A DNA stretch of 64,000 bases. It comes from Papaver somniferum. Its lineage: Eukaryota > Streptophyta > Magnoliopsida > Ranunculales > Papaveraceae. The DNA is taken from NCBI RefSeq assembly GCF_003573695.1, contig NC_039362.1:108789120-108853119 (forward strand). The letters are read 5' to 3'. The notes beneath the pieces were generated by a model, which was not told where the DNA came from, made no database searches, and worked only from the letters and a program-made list of their open reading frames with translations. Both the position numbers and the translations under genes were made by a program. This document shows, piece after piece, positions 1 to 10,607 of the stretch (position 1 is the first letter of the stretch; every line of letters begins with the position of its first letter).

Positions 1-83
1 ATCATGTGGGCGAGAAGACTGATGAGTAGCCGTAATGAATCTCTTATTTCGCTTCTTTAAGAGATCTTGAAACTGTCTAGTAA

Positions 84-887
84 TCAATGATAATGATTGT
101 TCAATTTCATCATCATAATTTCTGTAATCTGTTCATCTGAATCATCCATTTGTCTATTCCTCTCCATTGGAGCTTTCAGAATTTTTGCAGCTTTAAAACC
201 GATTCCTTTACTTTGAACAGTCTGTGATTCATGATCAAAGATATTTAACTTTCCAATGAGTGTGCTTCGTGAGAGAGTTGAGAGATTATTTTCTTCTATG
301 ATTGCATGCTTCTTAGAATTGTATCTTGGTGGCAGCGATCTGAGAATTTTGCACACTATATCCTTTTCAGAGATAGTCGTTCCAAGAGAGAAAGAGGCAT
401 TAATTATCTCTGAGATTTTAAGATGAAACTCTTCAAAAGTGTCGTTTTCATTCATTCGAAGGTTTTCCCAATCATACGTAAGAGTTTGAAGTCTAGCTTC
501 TTTATCTGAAGTTTTTCCTTCGAATACGATCTGAAGATTATCCCAAGCTTCTTTCGAAGTTTGACATGTTGATACATGATGTTGTAGATCACGACTTACA
601 ACATGTATTATAGCATTCAAACCATCTGAATTATGCTTTGCAAGAGCCTTTTCTTCGTTTGAAAAATCTACTAAGCGTTTAAACTCAGTTTCCGAATTTT
701 CTATCTTTGGACGTATATAACCATCGACGAATAATATCCATGTATTAAAGTCTCGTGATTGAAGAAAAGATCTCATAGAAGATTTCCACCATAGATAGTT
801 TGTTCCGTCAAATCTTGGCAGTACGTTAATTGAAGTCGATTCATGCGAACTCGAGTTCATTCTTATAGGTTGGATCGCACCAAACAC
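84..887 (-). pseudogene. Copia gag polyprotein N-terminal part (UBN2-type)
   Basis: 267-residue frame typical of plant Copia gag, the capsid protein that packages element RNA. Near residues 26-42 is a FDGTNYLWWKSSMRSFL-like segment, the usual start of DUF4219/UBN2 gag. The UBN2 core follows, with EAWDNLQ, LTYDWENLRM and ILRSLPPRY. The frame stops at 84, but reading left in another frame continues with gag-like residues (LITRQFQDLLKKRNK), so a frameshift near 100 breaks an ORF that ran past the window edge. The zinc knuckle would lie off-window. The start at 887 lies about 30 bases downstream of the PBS, as expected for gag. Confidence 0.85.
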
Positions 888-915
888 AAATTGTTAGATC
901 TTTTCGTGTTTCCCT

Positions 916-927
916 TCTCTGATACCA
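916..927 (-). promoter_or_regulatory. Primer binding site of Sire-1 (tRNA-iMet type)
   Basis: The minus strand reads TGGTATCAGAGA two bases outside the LTR end. This is the standard plant Copia PBS (TGGTATCAGAGC) with one terminal mismatch. Confidence 0.85.
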
Positions 928-929
928 AT

Positions 930-3726
930 TGAAAAGACGAGGATACCCAAATATACCTCAATCTAAAACTTTTCCACCTATAAGTCCTATCTCCGAAAGT
1001 GATTGTCTATGGACTGAGTCGAGGAAATACAACAAATCGGTTCACACTTCTTGTGATCGTCTATGGATACGAGATCGAGACAATACAACAACGAAGTATG
1101 TTTACTTGATAAAAGGTTCGGACTTAACCGAAAACAATAGGATTACTTATCAAGTAAATAGGAATTAACGTTTATGTAATTTACTTTAAATTATAATAAC
1201 AACAATTATAATTGCGGAAAATAAAAGTAAATGACACAGCAAGATTTTGTTAACGAGGAAACCGCAAATGCAGAGAAACCCCGGGACCTTGTCCAGAATT
1301 GAATACCCTCAGGATTAAGCCGCTATACAAAATAAAACCAACTTCGTATAGTTGAGACTAAGCAACTAAACCTATAGTTCACCTAGTTCCGTCTGTATTC
1401 CCACGCCTCCGACCTGTAATAAGTCACGTACTTGGAACAATTCATTTGGTTCGTATTCCAAACAGTAAAGGAACAACAAATCTGTTTGGTATCAACTCTT
1501 TTCAACCAAGTGATATGAGTTCGACAAAGGGTATTCTGTTTATCTCAATAAATTCCTTTGTTGGGTTCTTAGATCTATCTTATTATCAACTACCGAAGTA
1601 ATTGTTAAGATTTCGCAATCAATATTTTTAATCACAAAGAATTTTATTGATGCCGATCTACACAACTAATCAATCTAATCTACGAAAAGGATAAACCAAT
1701 TATAGTTGGATCCTCTTTTACCGAAATAAGTATTGTGCACACCAAAGATTATGAACCCAGAAATATTCAAAGTCTTCTTTGTCTTAAAATCTTCTTAGAT
1801 CTTCAATAAACACATGCACACAATCAACTTGAATCTCTTGTGATCAATCACGCACAGAACAGAGTATGTTAACAATGGATTATCACAAGACGTCTTTAGA
1901 TCTAAAAACAGTCTAAAGATCCCGTCGAAACTTCGATCTAGTTTGAGTGAATCTTATATCAGAAGAGAAGATTCTCAAGCATAAACAAACTAGGTGCAAT
2001 CAAAGTTCAACCAACGTTAGTCAACCAAAGCAATCGAAAACAAAAGATAAACCGTGATTATCTAGTTTCCCACCAACGGTATTAATAGATCTTCTCAATT
2101 CCAAAGAAGTCTTTAAACTGAGCGGCCATAAGAGATTTTGTCTAATTAGGTTACTCTCCTCTCCGAATAGGCGGCTTCACCAGTAGCATCACAACTGAGA
2201 TAGTTCTTGTTGTACGAGGATTGTTTGCTCGAAATGCAAACTTTGATATTTATAGACCAAGGAAGTTTTGACACCAAGGAATTTACCAAACCAAAAATAT
2301 TCTCAAGATATGCAATATATTCCAGATTCAATTTCCATAGTTCCTGGAAATGCTTTGTCCAAAATAATGACCGAAAATCTCTTAGAAAATCTCCAACTAG
2401 CAAATGCACATACTAATTTTTATTTTCCAAAAATAAAAGATTCTCAATTTATTTTATTCGATCTGGGATTTTCTTCCTTTAGTTATTAAGGAATAGCTTT
2501 GAACAATTAAAGATAAGCGTTACTGCACACGTTCAAAGTATGTCGACATCCTTACTTTGTAAGTCCTCTTTCATACTTACAATCTTGAAACCGATTTTCC
2601 ACACTTCCAAACAAATTTAGAATTGGTTCATCTGAATTTCAAGAACTACGTGATTGATCAAGAACACTCAATCACCAAACATGGGTTTCACGGTTCTACC
2701 AAAACAAGTTTCGGTTCTACCTCCATGTGAGTACTGTGCATAGTCACACTAGCTTTCCAAAATTCGGTTGACTAGGTACTAGGATCGGTTCCCCACATAT
2801 ATATGGTATCTAACTTGTACTTTCTGCACATGTCCATAGGATTGGTTCCCCTTTGCCTAAAAACGTGTTGCACATGTCCATAGGATTGGTTCCCCTTTCT
2901 GCTAAAAACTTGTTGCACCTCATACAAGGATCAATTCCCCTTTGTGATAGGTTGCACCTCTTACTAGGATCGGTTACCCTTTACCCTGAGTTGGTCATAC
3001 CAATACCACTAAATCGATCATACCATCTCAGGTGATTACTTAAGATCGGTTTCACTAATAAAAGTCATACCAATACAAAAGTCAGGCCTTTGTGAATAGT
3101 TTTACCAAGAACATAAACAAGTCATGAGCGGTTATACTAATCACACATATTGGTAGTTCAAAAGATATGTAATGAATAACAATACTAATAATGCATGGCG
3201 ATTTCTCTTTCGATTCACAAAACAAGTTCATGAATTGACTTCCTTAAACCAAATGTAAAATATTGTTTCCTAGGATGAAATCTTCACCTTATATCCATAC
3301 ATAATTACAATAGCATTCAAACGATTATGTCGATGTCTTATCTACAAAGTTTAATGGTTAAGAAAAAACCTCGTATTTTATTCCTTAATACTATATCTAA
3401 CTAGAGTATAATCATTCATGCTTCGCAGTTTTGTTTTCAATAAGCACGACTTAAAAGATACGTTAGGGAATGAAAAAATTCAAGTCAAATATCACTAACC
3501 TCAAGTGGAAGGATGATGTTGTCGTTGTAGCTCCTTACTTCTTCACTTTTTCAAGTCTTCGCAATACTTGTAATGTCTCATATCCTAATACTTTCAAGCT
3601 AACCTATACGAAGTTGACTCTAGTACATAATCAAGCGACTCTTAAATAAGTCTTGGCTCACTAAAATATGACAACCAAACTTGACATATTAACGCTTGGT
3701 GGGTTCAACCGAGCTATGCTCTAACA
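930..3726 (-). repeat. 5' LTR of Sire-1
   Basis: 2797 bp; TG...CA ends at 3726 and 930. A TATA-like TATAAATA lies on the minus strand at 2247-2254. The block around 1250-1290 (minus-strand GGTCCCGGGG then TGCGGTTTCCTCGTTAAC) is shared with the Sire-2 and Sire-3 LTRs and marks the region downstream of the promoter. A short tandem array lies at about 2770-2985. Small ORFs here (929-1168, 2146-2489, 2853-3035) show no family signal and are taken as chance. Confidence 0.8.
2770..2985. repeat. Tandem array in Sire-1 LTR, about 50-bp units
   Basis: Roughly four imperfect units sharing AGGATTGGTTCCCCTTT and TTGCAC, e.g. near 2838, 2884, 2926 and 2958. Units diverge by small substitutions and length changes. 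It is confined to this LTR and absent from the Sire-2 and Sire-3 LTRs. Confidence 0.65.
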
Positions 3727-3959
3727 AGTTTCGTTCACGATTTTGAAGGCTGATCTCTAGTCTCCTAGTCCCTAAGTTATAACTTGTCATGATGTGGGTT
3801 TGAGGAGTTGAATGGTCTTGATGTGTCTCGATCTTTTGAGACTCTTGCGTTGATCGTTGCTTAATCTGTTATCTGAAAACTGGATGTTTGGGCCACCTCA
3901 TGTTGGCCATGCATGTATGTGATGCACAATTCTTCGTTAGTCCCCCGTTTGATATAAGA

Positions 3960-4148
3960 CTAGGGATTCCCATTGAGTCGGGACGCTCGGAAAATGAAGT
4001 AAGACCCTTGTAATGTACGAGAAGGCAGGCAATAATCTATGGGTTGGATTCGTCTGTGGAGAGTCATGTTAAGATACTGCCGCATGTGTCTATGTGGACA
4101 AGATGAAGTTGTTGTTCCACCTCTACTAGGTGTCTTGACAGGATTCAT
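3960..4148 (-). other. Small ORF conserved in both Gyp-B internal copies
   Basis: 62 codons starting MNPVKTPSRGG, with a same-length partner at 54052-54240 differing at about ten residues. No domain is recognised. Two copies of one element share most short ORFs by descent, so this is only weak evidence for a protein. A substitution pattern favouring synonymous sites across more copies would support it. Confidence 0.25.
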
Positions 4149-5738
4149 GCGAACTTACATAGCCGAATCATCTATAGAGATCTGTCTTTCTTCTGGGAGA
4201 TGGTAAACCAAAATTAAGAACATTGTACGTCTTCTTGGACTAGCAGAACTATGGATGTAGCTGAACAATCGATTTGTGGTGACTTCGTTGATGGGATAGT
4301 TCTCAGGAAATATTCTAGGCATTTCTTCACGCGGCAGAATTGTTTTTTGACCTGAGGAAGTTGTAAGTGATCGTCATATCTTGTCCTTCTCTCATAACGT
4401 ATGACTCTAACTTATGGGATAGCCTAACGAGCATATATTTTTGAGAGAGGAGGCTTTTACTGACAGAACTGCAAGCAGCGTGTGGATTGGATCTACGGTT
4501 TCAGATCCTTCCCCTGTTTACTTCAGGTTGCGGCTGTATGTCGAGTAATGAAGTTCTATCTGAATTGTCGTCCTCATGAGTATTGCTTCGGATTTATTTT
4601 TACTTGATAGATTCGGCTGCAAAGATATTATCCTTCTCCGTCTTGCGTGAACTGAGGTTCACCGGAAAATGGGATGTGATAGTTTATGGTAAAGCTGAAC
4701 CAAAGGCTCATCGAGGGTTGGCATAACTCCTAGGTCTAGTTCCTCTTCTTTCTAACAGAACTGGTGTTGAGGTAGCATATCGACTAGCAGCTTTGCGTCT
4801 TCAGATAAGGTTGAGTTTCGATTGAGCCTCGTCTTGGGGATCTAATTTCTCTTCATACTTTGTCGCGTTTTTGTCACGATTCTCTGAAACAGGAAGGGCG
4901 ACAAGATGTATCTTTGTTGGCGGTTTATGACCCAATGTGGTTCTGCAACGCTTTTGACCAGGTCATGAATTTTTGGATCCTTTAAAAGTTTCTCTAAGTT
5001 TATCCTGTAGATGACAAAAATACAAATCCGACGGAAAAGTAACTAGGTCAATCGGATACAAAATGAAAGAGTTATAAGTAAAATAGTAAAGTGAAGTAAA
5101 CTTCCCGAGTTCCTTGTGATCAGATTGAGGTCCCTTGACCTAAACGAATTTTGAAGCAAATATCCGTCAGATTCTCTAAGTTTAGAGCGTCATCTGGTCC
5201 TTGAGGTACTTGAGAGTGATAAGGTCGGCTGTATAGTTGCTCATTTGCTCTGTCGCTTTCGTAATGAGCTTTATCTTCTCCGGTGAGGTCGATGGCAGGC
5301 AAGATCCCGTTAGTCCTATTATCAGTAGTTTTAGTACTCCTTTTTTAGGAAACGTGTACTCGATCTAGATTTGTTGGATTCATCGTTTTCAGATAAGTCT
5401 GATATCGATCTGAGATTTTGCAAGATAATGTTGAGTCTCCGGGAGTTCTCTTGGTCCTTACCCAACGTTTTCAAGGATTAACAGTAGATTTTTATGAAAA
5501 TGGGTTACTAAGGAGTTTTGTTATGCAGGAAGAGATCCATGTGATCCGTGATGCACTAACCTATTCACTAAGGTCAAACTCCAAAGAGAGAGAAAGTGTT
5601 GGTAGGGATAACTCTCTCGGCTAGGCCTGTAATGGATTTACAGAGACTGAATCAATAGAACGGTTTTGTGTTTGGATTGGAGGAATCGTCATCCTTCCTA
5701 AGAGACCATGATTGATATCTGTAACTGAGTGAAAAACG

Positions 5739-5755
5739 TCCCACTGTGGTCGCCA
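5739..5755 (-). promoter_or_regulatory. Primer binding site of Gyp-B1
   Basis: The minus strand reads TGGCGACCACAGTGGGA, starting a few bases from the LTR end. The same PBS occurs in Gyp-C (20941-20958) and Gyp-D (63571-63588), and a mutated form in Gyp-B2 (55842-55859). TGG at the start fits pairing with a tRNA CCA end; I do not assign the tRNA. Confidence 0.7.
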
Positions 5756-5758
5756 AAA

Positions 5759-6077
5759 TGTAGTTACCTAAAACCGGTGAGAGGCTAGAGACGGGATTCT
5801 AAGGTTTCTGAAAGTGAGTTTCGAGAGGTTGAACACGAACAATGTTCGCCTTAACCACGCACAGTGGTCGTCCAAAGGCTGCTTTGGTCAAAGGGATGGA
5901 GATTTAAGGTTGGTCTTATTGACCGAAGCAGATGAAGAGAGAGATCAGAGAATTCTAGGGTTTGAAGAAGAATTACTCTGAGAGTTTATGAGAAGGATAA
6001 TCATACGTTGGAAAAATAGAGGACCTATTTATAGGTGAATTTTCTAATCTCAGGTCGGTGAAGATAAGAATTTCTTT
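5759..6077 (-). repeat. Gyp-B1 5' LTR, truncated copy
   Basis: Starts TGTAGTTACC (plus-strand view) next to the PBS. It matches 6668 onward and 55863 onward, and is cut after about 319 bp where a Copia LTR fragment begins. A minus-strand TATA box (TATAAAT, 6027-6033) is kept. Confidence 0.75.
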
Positions 6078-6667
6078 GGGTCGTAGCAATTCTTAGTTGT
6101 GGGTGAGATCATCTAAGGGAATCAAGTGCGTAGAGTCCTCCTGGGATTCAGAGACGTAAGGAGCACAATTGTACCTTGATTAGTGTGAGATTGATTAGGG
6201 TTAAACTACATTCCAGTCTGAAGTTAACTTGGAGTAGGCTAGTGTCTGTAGCGGCTTAATATAGTATGGTGTTCAAATCTGGACTAGGTCCCGGGGGTTT
6301 TCTGCATTTTCGGTTTCCTCGTTAACAAAACTTCTGGTGTCTGTGTTATTTCTTTTCCGCATTATATTTTTTTATATAATTGAAATATCACAGGTTGTGC
6401 GTTCAATCGTTCAATTGGTAAATCCAACCTTTGGTTGTTGATTGAGAATGATTGATCCTTGAACATTGGTCTTTGGTACCGTTCTAGTTATTTCTCTTAT
6501 ATTCAATCGGGCTCGCAAATTCCTATTTGTTTGATTGTAGATTAAATTGAGAAATTGAGATACAACTCTTGGATATACTTTTCTTGAGATTGAGTCTGAC
6601 TGTCTAGTTGATTCTCTCGAAAGTATATTGGAGTTTGTCCATACAGATTGTTAAGCGAAACATTGGG
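6078..6667 (+). repeat. Plus-strand Sirevirus-like LTR fragment
   Basis: About 590 bp that is the reverse complement of the corresponding stretch of the Sire-2 left LTR (7172-7721). Shared landmarks include GGTCCCGGGG near 6289, GTTTCCTCGTTAACAAAAC near 6321 and TTTGTCCATACAGATTG near 6634. It lacks both LTR ends. Its right edge abuts the start of the Gyp-B2 3' LTR, so it is probably the DNA into which Gyp-B2 inserted. With Sire-2 it forms a large inverted repeat. Confidence 0.8.
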
Positions 6668-7145
6668 TAGTTACCTAAAATCAGTGAGAGGCTAGAGATG
6701 GGATTCTAAGGTTTCTAGAAGTGAGTTTCGGGAGGTTGAGCACGAACAGTCTTCGCCTAAACCAGGCACAGTGGCCGTTCAAAGGATGCTTCAGTCAAAG
6801 GGATGGAGATTTAGGGTTGGTCTTAGGGAGGGAAGCAGATGAAGAGAGAGATCAGAGAATTCTAGGGTTTGAAGAAGAATTACTCTGAGAGTTTATAAGA
6901 AAGATGATCGTAGCTTGGAAAAATAGAGGACCTATTTATAGTTGTATTCTCTAATCTCAGGTCTGTGAAGATAAGGATTTCTTTCCGTGCTGTGCGGAGC
7001 AATTCTCCCATCTCTTCAGGAATAAGGATAAACTAGGTTGAGTTTATCTCACTATTCCACCGCCTTTACTCTCTTCTGCGGTGAGAATAAGCTAGGTATT
7101 CCTCACAAGTGTCGTAGACCGACAGACCAAAACCCTAATTGATAT
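6668..7145 (-). repeat. Gyp-B2 3' LTR, left piece
   Basis: Starts TAGTTACC (the terminal TG seems lost) and runs to GATAT at 7141-7145, where Sire-2 interrupts it. The LTR resumes at 36389 with CCCCCCATTT, exactly as in the copy at 56326-56345, which has no Sire-2 insertion. Assembled length with 36389-37754 is about 1.84 kb. Confidence 0.85.
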
Positions 7146-9282
7146 TGAAAAAGTGGGGTCTAACAACCACACCCAATATTTTTCTTAGCAATATGTATGG
7201 ACAAACTCCAATATACTTTTAAGATAATCAACTGGACAGTCAGACTTAATCTTAATAAAAGTATATCAAGGAGTTATATCTCACTTTCTCGATTCAATAC
7301 TTACTCAAGCAAATAGAAATCTGCGAGTCTAATTGAATACAAGAGAAATCACGTGAACGGTACCAAAGACCAATGTTCAAGGATCAATCAATTTCAATCA
7401 ACAACCAAAGGTTGGATTTCCCAATTGATCGATTCAATGCACAACCTGTGATATTTCAATTATATAACCAAATATAATGCGGAAAACAAATAACACAGAC
7501 ACCAGAAGTTTCGTTAACGAGGAAATCGCAAATTCAGAAAAACCCCGGGACCTAGTCCAGATTGAACACACACTGTATTAAGCTGCCACTGTAGTTGAAC
7601 CCCAATCAATCTCACACTGATCCAAGGTATAGTTGCGCTCCTTACGTCTTGATCCTAACAGGATACTACACACTTGATTCCCTTAGCTGATCTCACCCAC
7701 AACTAAGAGTTGCTACGACCCAAAGTCGAAGACTTTAATAAAAAAATCTATATCACACATAAAAGTCTACGGTAATAGATAAATTTTTCTCCCACAGAAA
7801 TACCTACGAGTTTTTTGTTCCGTCTTTTGATAAATCAAGGTGAACATGAACCAATTGATAACCCGGACTTATATTCCCGAAGAACAACCTAGAATTATCA
7901 ATCACCTCACAATAATCTTAATCGACTAGTGAAAGAAGATATTGCGGAATCAAAAATGATGAGACGAAGATGTTTGTGACTTCTTTTATATCTTGCCTAT
8001 CGGAGAAATCAATCTCAATCCAATCTTACGATTGTACTTAATACGATAAAAACAACAAGATCAGATCACGCAACTACATAGAAAATAGTTAGGTCTGGCT
8101 TCACAATCCCAATGAAGTGTTCAAGTCGTTAACCTAGAGGGTCTCGATATAAACCTAAGGTTAAAGGAGAATTGGCTCTAGCTAATACAACTAGTATCAC
8201 GCAGGAGGTGTGGGGATTAGGTTTCCCAGTTGCTAGAGTTCTCCTTTATATAGTCTTTCAAATCAGGGTTCGCAATCTAAGTTACCTTGGTAACAAAGTA
8301 TTCAATATTCACCGTTAGATGAAAACCTGATTAGATTCAAGCTAATATCTTTCAACCGTTAGATCGAACTTAGCTTGTTACACACAAATAAAATGCACGA
8401 TTATTTAGGTTTGTGTAACCGTATCCAAACATGTACACTTAGTTGGTTCAATAGTAGTTAACCAAATGGTTAGCCATATGAGCACTTTCATATCAACCAT
8501 ATTCATATTCACCATAACTAGTTCAAATGACTCAAGAGAACTAGTTAGAGAGATGTTCAATTGCTTAGATCTCATAGAAGTATACAAGACACAATTGAAG
8601 CAAAAACGATTTGATTCACTCGAATCAATTCATGAACTTTATAGCCACGGTTTGCAAGTATGCATTCCTTAGTTTATATAAGTTTAAGTTCACGAATAAT
8701 CGTTTTTAGAAACTAACCCACTTAAGTACGCATACTGGTACGCTGACTTAAGTACCCGGAATAAGTTTGTTTTCAGTTCACAAACTCCAGTAGAAATTCA
8801 CGGGATGTGAACTTCCGACAGTACGTGTACTGGTACACGGACTTCAGTTCCGGTTTTCCTGAGCAGCAAAGTATGCATATTTTGATTCAAGGAATAAGGA
8901 CTTACACACGTATGAGTTATCACACAATGTTTATATCCTTTCAAGGTTATATTCTAAACTCTCATTTCAGTCATTGAAACATTCTTAGAGGACGTTATAT
9001 AGTTGTTGTTCACAAGCTATTTTTCGTCAAAGCGATTTTCAAGTAATTGAAACTAATATGACTTTCGTTACTAGTAAATATGAACTTGGCCAAAGCGAAA
9101 GCTTACCAACACATATTTCGAGAAATAGATAAGCGAGATAAACTCGGCTCGAAATAGCAAATGTGTATAATCATAGTTTTTTTTTTGGTAAATACAAAAT
9201 GTATTAATAAATAGCAAGAGTATTACAACTAGTTTGTATAATCATAGGCTATATAGCAATACGACTTTTGTCTCAAGATAGG
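7146..9282 (-). repeat. Sire-2 3' LTR, left piece
   Basis: Starts TGAAAAAGTGGGG (plus view) and breaks off after ATAGG at 9278-9282, where Gyp-C is inserted. It continues at 23726. A minus-strand TATATAAAG lies at 8244-8252. It contains a 58-bp retroposed fragment at 9177-9234. The repeat-rich stretch 8720-8840 has alternating AGTACGC-type palindromic motifs. Confidence 0.85.
9177..9234 (-). mobile_element. 58-bp retroposed fragment with 13-bp TSD
   Basis: Ten T residues (a poly-A tail on the minus strand) followed by 48 bp. It is flanked by TGTATAATCATAG at 9164-9176 and 9235-9247. The matching site in the other Sire-2 LTR (about 36073-36082) has the site once only. Tail plus long TSD points to LINE-driven target-primed insertion with extreme 5' truncation; a SINE end is also possible. 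Confidence 0.8.
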
Positions 9283-10011
9283 TGTTTGTGGGTGAAAACC
9301 GTTTCTGCTGATTTCAGTAATTTCGGGTGTGTGGGTGAGAAACAAATCTAAACCCAAAACAATGTACTGCACGGGAGTACTTTTGATTCGAGAGATCAAT
9401 ATGTACAATCCTGGCCTAAACCAAGAAATGGCCATTCCAGGCTTGCTTCGGTCACAAAGTGCAGGAGAAGGGTTGGTCTTAGGGAGGGAAGCGAAGAAAG
9501 TGTTGAGACCAGAATCGTTGATTCTGGAAGTATGGTGGTTTTGTGACTTGTATCAGAAAGTAGAACTGGCTAGCTGAATGAAAAGCTACCAGGTGATTTC
9601 TGGATGTTGTATTTTTCTCCTGACCAAAACTTGTTGTTTGGTGGAAATAGGTGAGACCTATTTATACAAGTCATAACAAAACGTACCTTGGTCTCATAGG
9701 AAGTGGAAACGTTTGAGTGGTGGAAGAAAAGAGTAACGTGTAACCGTGAGGCGTTATGCTTCCATGATGAGGGAAGCGAATTCGTGTAACCGTCAGTCAT
9801 TATGCTTCCATGATGAAAGAAATGAATTGGTTACACCGTTACTTTTACCACCACTAATTTCCGTACTTCATGACACTTTCTTATAAAGGGCGCATTGCAC
9901 GCCGCACGTTGTAAACCGCCATACCAATACCCTGATGAGTATCCCCCAGTTTGTGACATGTTTTGATGTCTCGAGTATTTTCGTGGAAAATGTGTAGCAG
10001 GTTGCTATGTG

Positions 10012-10455
10012 TGGCATGGTGGCATGAAAGTGGCCATGGCATAGCGACGTGCTAGTGGCTATGGCATGGTGGCATGCCAGTAGCCGTGGCATAGCGACGT
10101 GCTAGTAGCTGTGGCATGGTGGCATGCCAGTAGCCGTGGCATAGAGACGTGCTAGTAGTTGTGGCATGGTCGCATCCCAGTAGCCGTGGCATAGCGACGT
10201 GCTAGTAGCTATGGCATGGTGGCGTGCCAGTAGCCGTAGCATAGTGACGTGCTAGTAGTTGTGGCATGGTGGCATGCAAGTAGCCGTGTCATAGCGACGT
10301 GCTAGTAGCTATGGCATGGTGGTGTGCCAGTATCCGCGGCATAGCGACGTGCTAGTAGTTGTGGCATGGCGGCATGCCAGTAGCCGTGGTATAGCGATGT
10401 GCTGGTAGCTGTGGCATGGTGGCATGCCAGTAGTCGTGGCATACCGACGTGCTAG
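10012..10455. repeat. 50-bp tandem array in Gyp-C left LTR
   Basis: About nine units of 50 bp. Each unit is two related halves of about 25 bp: one with GTGGCATGGTGGCATGCCAG, the other with GTGGCATAGCGACGTGCTAG. The homologous array in the other LTR is at 21689-22172. Peptides predicted across it are repeat artefacts. Confidence 0.85.
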
Positions 10456-10607
10456 TTTAGGGTTTGGCGTCATGGTCGCTCAAAAGTTGCCACAATCCAT
10501 GTTAGTTTGGTGGCGAACTTGGATGGCTGAGATTGCATCTCAGGAGGAAAGGTAATCTTCGATCATGGCTATCTTTAATTGGAAGTGGCGCGTTTGGCAT
10601 GCGTGTC

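Larger units (their letters stand above)
1..3726 (-). mobile_element. Sire-1: 5' part of a Sirevirus-like Copia retrotransposon
   Basis: Minus-strand LTR element cut by the left window edge. Seen from right to left are a 5' LTR (930-3726), a PBS matching the 3' end of initiator tRNA-Met (916-927) and a gag reading frame (84-887). The LTR begins TGTTAGAGCATAGCTCGG on the minus strand, like the LTRs of Sire-2 and Sire-3 in this window, so the three belong to one broad group. It interrupts the Gyp-B1 internal region, whose other copy reads straight through this point near 53826. AGTTT at 3727-3731 is the likely TSD, but the partner copy lies off-window. Confidence 0.85.
3727..5758 (-). mobile_element. 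Gyp-B1 internal region, PBS-proximal part (non-coding)
   Basis: About 2 kb closely matching 53826-55862 in order and orientation, so it is a second copy of the Gyp-B internal region. It ends at a PBS (5739-5755) next to the LTR at 5759. No RT, integrase or protease motif is visible in any frame. Small ORFs shared with the other copy (minus strand 3960-4148 versus 54052-54240, starting MNPVKTPSRGG) could be a gag remnant or simple carry-over of sequence identity. The left end is cut by Sire-1. Confidence 0.75.

Noticed and set aside
10012..10455. CRISPR-like regular repeat.
   Set aside because: The 50-bp units abut without unique spacers and recur in the partner LTR, so it is an LTR tandem repeat.
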